From: Thermotoga sp.
GTDB taxonomy: Bacteria; Thermotogota; Thermotogae; B21-G9
Assembly (NCBI GenBank): GCA_003641545.1
Contig: QNAU01000024.1
Span: 1-10,820, forward strand
Reading direction: 5' to 3'
DNA length: 10,820 nucleotides
Below, one piece after another: positions 4,543 through 10,820 of the stretch. The first letter of the stretch is position 1. Every line of letters begins with the position of its first letter. Both the position numbers and the translations under genes were made by a program. The notes below the pieces were generated by a model that saw only the letters and a list, made by a program, of their open reading frames with translations, ran no database searches and was not told where the DNA came from.

Positions 4543-6068
4543 AGATCAGAGATATTTTGGACATTCTGGCACAACATGGCCTCATCATCAGAATAGTTGG
4601 CAAGCCAAATCTTGATCTACCCGTTGACGACGTGGAGATAAAATCCGATAAGGTTAAGGAAAATTCCCTCTTCATATGTAGGAAGGGATACAAATTCGAT
4701 TCGCACAAGTTGTTCAAAGAGGTAGTGAAGAGGGGAGCAGTGTTGATTCTAACCGAAAGGGAAGTCGATTCTCAGGGCTATCCTTACGTGATCGTGAAGG
4801 ATTCAAGGAAAGCCGAAGCGGTTCTGGCATCTTACATATACAGTTTCCCGCATGAAAAGTTGATCGTGATCGGAATAACCGGAACCAACGGGAAGACCAC
4901 TGCGGTTCAACTCATCCATCACTTTCTTACATCCGTGGGAAGAAGGGGAAGTTACAACAGCACCATCGGAAATTCGATCATGGGAAGGTTTCATCCCACC
5001 ATTAACACCACGCCATCCGCGATCGACATAACGAGGATGCTCGATCTGACGGTGAAAAACGGAGGAGATTTCGCAGTCATAGAAGTTTCATCTCACGCTC
5101 TATCACTCAAAAGGGTTGAGGGGATAAGGTTTGACCATGCTCTCATAACCAACATAACCCACGATCATCTTGACCATCATGGAAAGTTTGAAAATTACGT
5201 GAGGACGAAATACCACATATTCGATCTGCTGAAGGAGAATGGGAGAGCCATCATGAGTTATGATGTTTTCAAGATGTTTGGACCTCCGTCTGTGGAGTTG
5301 AATGAACCCTTGTTAATATACGGTATGGAAGGAAATGAACACTGTGATATACACATCGAAAATTTGAAGATGGACAAAAAAGGTTCAAGTTTTGAGGTTA
5401 TCTTCGAGGGAAAAAATTTCGGAAGGTTCAGCACGAAACTCATAGGAAGGTTCAACGTTCTGAATGTTCTGGCCTCTCTCTCGGTCATGGTCAGCATGGG
5501 ATACAAGCCTTCGAAATTCAAAATCCCTTTGAAAGAATTCAGGGGGGTTGAGGGGAGGTTCGAATTGATAGAAGACAGGGAACTTGGAATAGATGTGGTC
5601 ATAGACTTTGCCCACACACCGGATGCTCTACAAAAGGCGATAGAAACCGCAAGAATGCTCACAAAAGGAAGGATAATAACGGTGTTTGGTGCTGGTGGTG
5701 ATGGGGACAGATTGAAGAGGCCGTTGATGGGAAAGATAGCTTCCAGACTTTCCGATGTGGTTATAATAACGACGGATAATCCAAAGGGCGAGGATCCGAT
5801 GGAAATAATAAAGGAAATAGAGAAAGGGGTGGACAAGACGAAGCCATATCTCGTGATAGAGGATAGAAGAAAAGCAATCGAGGTTGCGCTAGCCATTTCA
5901 AACAGAAAGGATCTGATTTTGATAGCTGGAAAGGGACATGAGCGAACGATAATGTTCAACGATCATGAGGTACCATTTTATGACAAGGACGTGGTTCTGG
6001 AGATAATGAGGAGAATGAAGGAGATGAAACGCGAGGGTGAGGTTGTCGGATATTTCAAAATGCGTTGA
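4533..6068 (+). CDS. murE: UDP-MurNAc-tripeptide synthetase (MurE)
   Basis: Cytoplasmic Mur ligase that adds the third residue (meso-diaminopimelate or Lys) to UDP-MurNAc-L-Ala-D-Glu using ATP. The 511 residues have the MurE arrangement: an N-terminal UDP-substrate domain, Walker A GITGTNGKTT at 114-123, NTTPSA at 158-163, EVSSHAL at 184-190, TNITHDHLDHHG at 206-217 with Lys226 as the likely carbamylated Lys, VEGRFE at 339-344, FAHTPDAL at 359-366, GAGGDGDRLKRPLMG at 386-400, DNPK at 415-418 and AGKGHE at 465-470. The GKGHE form is that of DAP-type enzymes and of Thermotoga MurE, unlike the GKGA form of staphylococcal Lys enzymes. DNPK itself is unusual (DNPR in DAP enzymes, DDPR in Thermotoga maritima as I recall it). 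ATG at 4533 follows the purine-rich site; ATG at 4539 is also in frame. It overlaps murF by 32 bases. Confidence 0.95.
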   Translation: MGMKIRDILDILAQHGLIIRIVGKPNLDLPVDDVEIKSDKVKENSLFICRKGYKFDSHKLFKEVVKRGAVLILTEREVDSQGYPYVIVKDSRKAEAVLASYIYSFPHEKLIVIGITGTNGKTTAVQLIHHFLTSVGRRGSYNSTIGNSIMGRFHPTINTTPSAIDITRMLDLTVKNGGDFAVIEVSSHALSLKRVEGIRFDHALITNITHDHLDHHGKFENYVRTKYHIFDLLKENGRAIMSYDVFKMFGPPSVELNEPLLIYGMEGNEHCDIHIENLKMDKKGSSFEVIFEGKNFGRFSTKLIGRFNVLNVLASLSVMVSMGYKPSKFKIPLKEFRGVEGRFELIEDRELGIDVVIDFAHTPDALQKAIETARMLTKGRIITVFGAGGDGDRLKRPLMGKIASRLSDVVIITTDNPKGEDPMEIIKEIEKGVDKTKPYLVIEDRRKAIEVALAISNRKDLILIAGKGHERTIMFNDHEVPFYDKDVVLEIMRRMKEMKREGEVVGYFKMR

Positions 6069-7416
6069 TATTCTTGATTTGAGGAATTTCGACCGGAAAG
6101 ATCCTGAATTTACCAGATTCCATGTGAACTCGAAAAAGGTGTGTGAAGGCACCTTATTTTTTGCCATCAAAGGGAAACATCACGATGGACATTCCTTCCT
6201 CCGGGAAGCGTGGGAAAAAGGTGCGACCGCAGCGGTTGTGGAAAAATTCGTGAAGGATGTTCCCATACCACAGATATTGGTCAGATCCACCGTGGAAACA
6301 CTGGGAAAATTAGCCAAGAGGAAACTCGAGGAATGTGGCGATTCAGTCAGGATATGCATAACCGGTTCCAACGGTAAAACCACCACGAAGGAGCTCATAC
6401 ATCACCATCTTTCGAAAATCGTTGGATATCCCATCTTCAAAAATGAAGGAAACATGAACACCGAAATAGGTTTACCTCTGACGATCTTGAATGATTACCA
6501 CGGTGAGAGAATTCTCGTTTTGGAACTCGGAATAAACAAACCCGGTGATATGGATAAACTCGTGAAGATCATAAAACCATCGATCGGTATCTTCCTGAAC
6601 CTTGGTTCCGCTCACGTCGGAAATTTCGATTCCCTCGAAGAACTGTTCTACGAGAAAGCGAAACTGATCTTCTCACTCGAACCCTTCAGCTTGGCGATCA
6701 TCAACGAGGATGATATAAGAATATCCAATCTGAAAAATATCAGGAGAAATCTACGATACTCCGGTTTCGGAAGGAAGAAGGGAAAGGTGAGATTAGCTGG
6801 ATGGTCATACGAGATCGAAAATGGGTCCTTTGCAACGAGATCCATATATTTCATCGATGGAAAAAGAACGGAAATAAAATTAAAAAATGTTTGGAATGAA
6901 GGGCAACTTCTCGATCTATCCGCGGTTCTCTGCTTGATCGATTCCATGGGATACGAGGTGAAAGTGGAAACCTTCGAGGATTTTGAACTTCCAGATGGCA
7001 GATTCAAGTTGAGCAAGGTACATGATATCCTGCTGATAGATGATACTTACAACTCCAACGTGGAATCGGTGAAAAAAGCGGTCGGGACAATATCCAACCT
7101 GCCAGCTAAGAAGAGGATAGCGGTCATCGGGGCTATGAAGGAACTCGGGAAATTCAGCGGATGGTATCATGCGGAACTTGGAAGACTGCTGGGAACCTTC
7201 GACATCGTGTTCATTTACCTGAAAGACCCTGAAATCTTGATGATCAGAGATGAATTGAACGGGTTGAACCTTCGTGAAGAGAAGGATCCGTTGAAGTTAG
7301 CTCAAGATATCCTCTCCGTGGTTGAGAAAGGAGATTTGATATACTTCAAGGCATCCAGAGCGATCGAAATTGAAAGGGTGATGGAAGAAGTATGGAGGAA
7401 TCTAAGCAATTTCTGA
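6037..7416 (+). CDS. murF: UDP-MurNAc-tripeptide:D-Ala-D-Ala ligase (MurF)
   Basis: Cytoplasmic Mur ligase that adds D-Ala-D-Ala to complete UDP-MurNAc-pentapeptide. In its 459 residues: NSKKVCEGTLFFAIKGKHHDGHSF at 31-54 (the MurF N-terminal signature), Walker A ITGSNGKTT at 108-116, a GNMNTEIGLPLTI stretch at 138-150, ELGINKPGDM at 163-172, NLGSAHVGNF at 188-197 with Lys209 as the likely carbamylated Lys, DDTYNSN at 335-341 (usually D-x-YNANP; here the Pro is Val), GAMKELG at 365-371 and KASRAIEIE at 438-446. The start is GTG at 6037, the first possible codon after the in-frame TGA at 6025. AAGGAG at 6018-6023 lies 13 bases upstream, a longish spacer. The first 32 bases are also the end of murE. 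Confidence 0.94.
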   Translation: MRLSDISKCVDILDLRNFDRKDPEFTRFHVNSKKVCEGTLFFAIKGKHHDGHSFLREAWEKGATAAVVEKFVKDVPIPQILVRSTVETLGKLAKRKLEECGDSVRICITGSNGKTTTKELIHHHLSKIVGYPIFKNEGNMNTEIGLPLTILNDYHGERILVLELGINKPGDMDKLVKIIKPSIGIFLNLGSAHVGNFDSLEELFYEKAKLIFSLEPFSLAIINEDDIRISNLKNIRRNLRYSGFGRKKGKVRLAGWSYEIENGSFATRSIYFIDGKRTEIKLKNVWNEGQLLDLSAVLCLIDSMGYEVKVETFEDFELPDGRFKLSKVHDILLIDDTYNSNVESVKKAVGTISNLPAKKRIAVIGAMKELGKFSGWYHAELGRLLGTFDIVFIYLKDPEILMIRDELNGLNLREEKDPLKLAQDILSVVEKGDLIYFKASRAIEIERVMEEVWRNLSNF

Positions 7417-8372
7417 TGCTGATCGATGATTTGGTGCTTCCGATCTCAATTTTTTTGATAAATTACCTGCTCTATCCAAGATTCGAAAGATTCCTGAGGA
7501 GAAGGGGAATAGTTCAGATAATAAGAAAGGAAGGTCCCGACATACATGGATATAAAGAGGGAACACCCATCATGGGCGGACTGCTTTTCATCGGGGTCGT
7601 GTTGATATTTTCTTCCATAAGATACGGAGATCTGGAGATCTCGATAATCTGCATCTCAACCTTTCTTTTCATGTCCGTGGGACTATTGGATGACCTTCTG
7701 AGGAGCTTCAGGAAGAACTGGGAGGGTTTGAAACCATATCAGAAGATACTCCTTCAGCTCATCGTCTCCATCTTGGTTCTGGTGATGATCCAAAGATCAT
7801 TTCCACATACATATACCCTCGTTCCATTTCTCAACGACAAGCTGGAACTTGGTCCATTTTTCTACAACATCTTAGCTATCTTCGTCCTCTTGGGAACGGT
7901 GAACGCGGTGAATTTGACGGATGGTGTGGATGGACTCGCTGGGAGCGTGTTCATATCGACCGCGATTCCATATTTTCTACTGCTTTGGAAACTCGGCTGG
8001 AATTGTTCGAAAATTCTCTATTTGAGTGTATTCGGAGTTCTTCCTTTCCTATGGTACAACTTCAAGCCTGCGAGGATATTCATGGGGGATACCGGTTCGA
8101 TGGGTCTCGGAGGTTTGATAGGAACGATCGCAGTTTTAAGTGGCACCGAGCTGTTCTTACCATTCGTTGCCTTCATATACCTCATTGAAACGATCAGCGT
8201 CATACTTCAGGTTGGATATTACAAAATGACGGGCAACAGGATTTTCAAGATGGCACCTCTGCATCATCATTTTGAACTGATCGGATGGAACGAAGAGAAA
8301 ATAGTCTTCAGATTTTCAATGCTGAATCTTCTCTTCGCACTCTTGGTTTTGAGAGATGTGATATCACGATGA
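7392..8372 (+). CDS. mraY: Phospho-MurNAc-pentapeptide translocase (MraY)
   Basis: Integral membrane enzyme that transfers phospho-MurNAc-pentapeptide from UDP to undecaprenyl phosphate, giving lipid I. The 326 residues are largely hydrophobic with about ten membrane segments. The signatures are GTPIMGG at 57-63, GLLDDLLRSFRKNWEGL at 97-113 with the catalytic-site Asp pair 100-101, NAVNLTDGVDGLAG at 171-184, FMGDTGSMGLGG at 230-241 with Asp233, and PLHHHFELIGW at 289-299 with the triple His. These separate it from WecA/TagO-type enzymes, which lack the HHH loop. The ATG at 7392 follows AAAGGGTGAT and overlaps murF by 25 bases. An in-frame ATG at 7416 makes a TGATG junction with the murF stop and is a possible alternative start, 8 residues shorter. 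Confidence 0.96.
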   Translation: MEESKQFLMLIDDLVLPISIFLINYLLYPRFERFLRRRGIVQIIRKEGPDIHGYKEGTPIMGGLLFIGVVLIFSSIRYGDLEISIICISTFLFMSVGLLDDLLRSFRKNWEGLKPYQKILLQLIVSILVLVMIQRSFPHTYTLVPFLNDKLELGPFFYNILAIFVLLGTVNAVNLTDGVDGLAGSVFISTAIPYFLLLWKLGWNCSKILYLSVFGVLPFLWYNFKPARIFMGDTGSMGLGGLIGTIAVLSGTELFLPFVAFIYLIETISVILQVGYYKMTGNRIFKMAPLHHHFELIGWNEEKIVFRFSMLNLLFALLVLRDVISR

Positions 8373-9700
8373 GGAGAATCTGTCTTCTCGGTTTTGGTAA
8401 GAGCAACAGAGCTTTTTACAATGTCATGAAATCCATCGATCCCGAGTTGGTCTTCTTCGTCTCCGAAAAAAGTAAAATACCCGATGATCTCAAGGAAATG
8501 CTGAGCAGAAACAACGATCTGTGGGAGGAAAACCACACGAATAGGATATTGGATTGCGATCTGATAATAAGAAGCCCCGGTGTGAATCCAAACATGGAGA
8601 TTCTCCAAAAAGCTTTGAAAGAAGGAATACGCGTTGAAACGGAGGTTGAATTCACGTACAGATTCCTGAAGAATAAAGGAACACTACCCACCTTGATCGG
8701 CGTGACGGGAACGAATGGAAAAACCACGACGGTTGAAATGGTGGAGATGGTGATGAATGAAGCTGGATATTCGATCTTCACGGGAGCCAACATAGGGAAA
8801 CCATTCTGTGAGATTCTGAGGTTCGATGGAATATACGATTTTGCGATCTTAGAGTTGAGCAGTTTTCAACTTGCCGACATCGAGGAACTTCACTTGGATG
8901 TGGCAGTGATAACAAACATAGAGGAGGACCACATAGATTGGCATGGAAATTTTGAGGGATACATTCGTGCGAAGTTGAGAATACTGGAGAATCAGAGTGA
9001 AAGTGATCTTGCGGTTTTGAACGTGGATTGCGAATTTTTGAGGAACGTGAAAACCACAGGGGAATTGGTTTCATTCTCCATGAAACCTGAATCGAGAATA
9101 CATGTGGATAAACTCGATCTTGTCGTTGATGGAAGAAGATTCTCCATACCGAAAAATATCAAAGGCAAACACAACCTCTACAACTTGATGGCTTCAATCG
9201 GTGCAACCATGAGATTCGTGGAACCGAGCGACGCTCTGAGATACCTCGAAAGATTCAAGACCTCAGAGCATCGGCTGGAGGAATTCTTCGATTACAACGG
9301 AGTTATCTTCGTCAACGATTCGAAATCCACCAACGGTTCTTCGACCGTGTCCGCGGTTGAATATTACAAGGGAAGAAGAATTTGTCTCATTCTGCAGGGA
9401 AGACCAAAGGGTGAAAATTACGCCAAGATGGTGAAGAGGATCAAGGACATGGTATCCTTCATCTTCACGATGGGAGAAATCTCCGAAGTGGTGGCTCCGA
9501 TACTGGAAATCCATGGTTTGAAATATGAAAGAGTTGGAGATCTCGATGAGCTGATGGAATCCTTGAAAAAAAGAATAGATGAATTCGATGTCGTGCTGTT
9601 CAGTCCATCCGCATCGAGTTTTGACATCTTTGAAAATTACGAAGACAGGGGGAAGAAATTCAAAGAAAAGGTTCTGGAGTGGTTCAAAGGTGAAGAATGA
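8369..9700 (+). CDS. murD: UDP-MurNAc-L-alanine:D-glutamate ligase (MurD)
   Basis: Cytoplasmic Mur ligase adding D-Glu to UDP-MurNAc-L-Ala, the second peptide step. In 443 residues: LLGFGKSNRA at 6-15 (the MurD N-terminal nucleotide-sugar loop), RSPGVNPN at 68-75, GVTGTNGKTTT at 111-121, ELSSFQL at 162-168, TNIEEDHIDWHGNFEGYIRAK at 182-202 with Lys202 as the likely carbamylated Lys, EHRLE at 300-304, NDSKSTN at 316-322, and FSPSASSFDIFENYEDRG at 411-428. The final motif is usually S-P-A-C-A-S-F-D; here Ala-Cys is Ser-Ala. The reading frame extends 28 codons upstream into mraY, but the ATG at 8369, in an ATGA overlap with the mraY stop, gives the family-length product and normal N-terminus. 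No strong ribosome site precedes it, so coupling to mraY is likely. Confidence 0.95.
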   Translation: MRRICLLGFGKSNRAFYNVMKSIDPELVFFVSEKSKIPDDLKEMLSRNNDLWEENHTNRILDCDLIIRSPGVNPNMEILQKALKEGIRVETEVEFTYRFLKNKGTLPTLIGVTGTNGKTTTVEMVEMVMNEAGYSIFTGANIGKPFCEILRFDGIYDFAILELSSFQLADIEELHLDVAVITNIEEDHIDWHGNFEGYIRAKLRILENQSESDLAVLNVDCEFLRNVKTTGELVSFSMKPESRIHVDKLDLVVDGRRFSIPKNIKGKHNLYNLMASIGATMRFVEPSDALRYLERFKTSEHRLEEFFDYNGVIFVNDSKSTNGSSTVSAVEYYKGRRICLILQGRPKGENYAKMVKRIKDMVSFIFTMGEISEVVAPILEIHGLKYERVGDLDELMESLKKRIDEFDVVLFSPSASSFDIFENYEDRGKKFKEKVLEWFKGEE

Positions 9701-10793
9701 ACTCATAGGAAAGGAAGCTAAAAGTCTTCTACTTCTTCTGGTGACCATACTTTCCATAGGATTGGTGGTTCTTTACAGTGCATCCTTCATAGTTGTCTAC
9801 AGGTATCCGAACGTTGATCCGAATTATTACATGGTGAAACAATTCGCGGTGATCGTTCTCGGAATGATCGTCATGACCATTCTGGCATCCATCGATTACA
9901 GGATTCACAGAAGATACATCCACCATTATTACGTTCTAATACTGTTCCTGCTGTCATCCGTTCTCATACTCCCATCCACGAGGGGAGGAGCAAGAAGGTG
10001 GTTCGATTTCAAGTATTTCACCTTCCAACCATCGGAATTCACGAAACTCTTCATAATAATCTTTCTCGCCCACTACATCGACAGGTGGAAGGAGAGAATA
10101 AGGGAATTCTTCCGTGGTTTTCTCGTTCCGCTCATCTTGATCCTCATCTTGGCGTTTCTCGTGTTCTTAGAACCCGATTTGAGTACAGCGGTTTTCATAG
10201 TCCTTCTCTCCATGATCCTACTCTACGTTGGTGGAACGAGATGGTATTACATACTATCAACGATGGCGCTTGGAGTCCTTCTGATCTTCGTTGGATACAA
10301 GTATGGATTGTTGAAAGAATACCAAATTGAAAGACTCAGAGAATTTCTGGATCTCATAACGGGCAAGGGAGATCTCTCTTGGCAAACGGTGAATTCCCTT
10401 TCTGCCATAAGATCGGGTGGATTGATCGGTGTTGGTCTGGGATTGGGAAACCTCAAGTATTACCTTCCCATACAGATAAGCGACTTCATATTCGCGGTTT
10501 TGGGTGAAGAGATGGGTATGCTCGGTATGGGATTCATACTTCTTCTTTACGTTCTCATGGTTCGGCAAATGCTGAGATGCGCTTTCAGATCTGTCAGGGA
10601 CGGTTTTGGTAGACTTCTAATAATAGGTTACGCCTTCTGGATACTACTTCAAGTTGCGATGAACGTTTCCGTCGTCGTTGGGTTGATTCCAATAACAGGA
10701 CTCACACTTCCATTCTTGAGTCAAGGTGGTAGCTCGATAATGGCTTTTCTATCCGGATACGGTATAGTTTTGAGTGTTTTAACGCACAAATGA
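9690..10793 (+). CDS. ftsW: SEDS-family peptidoglycan polymerase FtsW
   Basis: Multi-span SEDS protein of 367 residues that polymerises glycan strands from lipid II at the septum together with a class B penicillin-binding protein. Signatures: GLVVLYSAS in the first membrane segment, RGGARRWFDF at 98-107, FQPSEFTKL at 112-120, EPDLSTAV at 161-168, SGGLIGVGLGLG at 242-253, ISDFIFAVLGEEMGMLG at 263-279, and GLIPITGLTLPFLSQGGSS at 331-349. About ten membrane segments alternate with basic loops. FtsW rather than RodA is inferred from its place between murD and the probable murG; no residue here settles it. The frame is open further upstream inside murD, but GTG at 9690 follows GGAG (9676-9679) with a 10-base spacer and gives a normal short cytosolic N-terminus. 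It overlaps murD by 11 bases. Confidence 0.9.
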   Translation: MKNELIGKEAKSLLLLLVTILSIGLVVLYSASFIVVYRYPNVDPNYYMVKQFAVIVLGMIVMTILASIDYRIHRRYIHHYYVLILFLLSSVLILPSTRGGARRWFDFKYFTFQPSEFTKLFIIIFLAHYIDRWKERIREFFRGFLVPLILILILAFLVFLEPDLSTAVFIVLLSMILLYVGGTRWYYILSTMALGVLLIFVGYKYGLLKEYQIERLREFLDLITGKGDLSWQTVNSLSAIRSGGLIGVGLGLGNLKYYLPIQISDFIFAVLGEEMGMLGMGFILLLYVLMVRQMLRCAFRSVRDGFGRLLIIGYAFWILLQVAMNVSVVVGLIPITGLTLPFLSQGGSSIMAFLSGYGIVLSVLTHK

Positions 10794-10812
10794 TGTGGGG
10801 AGTGTGAACACC

Positions 10813-10820
10813 ATGGTTAA
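10813..10820 (+). CDS. murG: Start of the next gene, probably murG (3' end outside window)
   Basis: ATG GTT AA begins 20 bases after the ftsW stop and continues off the window. GGGGAG at 10797-10802 lies 10 bases upstream; an in-frame GTG at 10804 sits too close to that site. In many division/cell-wall clusters murG (the lipid II-forming GlcNAc transferase) follows ftsW, and MurG proteins often open with Met-Val-Lys. Only two full codons are visible, so the identity rests on gene order alone. Confidence 0.35.

Noticed and set aside
5258..5959. Long open frame of 233 codons on the minus strand inside murE
   Set aside because: It lies antisense to a clearly conserved MurE coding region and its translation resembles no family; it is a by-product of codon use on the opposite strand.
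8285..8368. Upstream extension of murD into mraY
   Set aside because: The extra 28 codons match no MurD N-terminus, while the ATG at 8369 starts directly at the typical LLGFGKSN region and overlaps the mraY stop as ATGA.
9579..9689. Upstream extension of ftsW inside murD
   Set aside because: The added residues are polar and unlike SEDS N-termini; GTG at 9690 has a spaced GGAG and gives the usual protein.
1..10820. CRISPR arrays, insertion sequences, tRNA or rRNA genes, toxin-antitoxin or defence genes
   Set aside because: I saw no repeat-spacer periodicity, transposase, inverted-repeat ends, cloverleaf or defence-type domain; coding is almost continuous and consists of recognisable core genes.

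Overview
The window looks like a chromosomal housekeeping region from a thermophilic bacterium, most probably of the Thermotogota. This rests on gene content (atpC followed by an RqcP-type S4 gene and minD/minE; a compact murE-murF-mraY-murD-ftsW block) and on composition: Arg is mostly AGA/AGG, ATA is common, proteins are rich in Lys/Glu, and neighbouring genes often overlap. The assignment is inference; there is no rRNA or other marker here. About half of the genes appear to start with GTG or TTG.

Region 1 (1-3639, + strand) is the tail of an ATP synthase operon running into other genes with almost no spacing: the end of atpC, an RqcP-like S4 protein, minD, a short minE, yjbQ, a shikimate-kinase-like P-loop protein, and an exported NMT1/SsuA-type solute-binding protein. 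The junctions are overlaps or gaps of at most 15 bases, which suggests one transcript. No minC and no partner ABC permease or ATPase is present.

Region 2 (3668-4222, - strand) is a single flavin-reductase-like gene. It converges on region 1 across a 28-base gap that carries a weak hairpin, and it diverges from region 3.

Region 3 (4223-4532) is the only sizeable non-coding stretch. It holds a possible -10 element for the flavin reductase, a perfect 13-bp palindrome, a perfect 8-bp palindrome, a short direct repeat, a possible 30-codon ORF and the strong murE ribosome binding site.

Region 4 (4533-10820, + strand) is a division/cell-wall cluster: murE, murF, mraY, murD, ftsW and what is probably the first codons of murG. 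These genes build UDP-MurNAc-pentapeptide (MurD, MurE, MurF), move it onto undecaprenyl phosphate (MraY), and polymerise glycan with a SEDS protein (FtsW). All are joined by overlaps of 4 to 32 bases. MinD/MinE in region 1 bear on the same process by placing the division site.

I did not find a convincing new biological system. The points worth a second look are a MinE that seems to lack the membrane-targeting N-terminus, a kinase-like protein that has lost the shikimate-binding residues, a MurE with a DNPK specificity motif, an orphan solute-binding protein next to yjbQ, and the structured divergent region upstream of murE.
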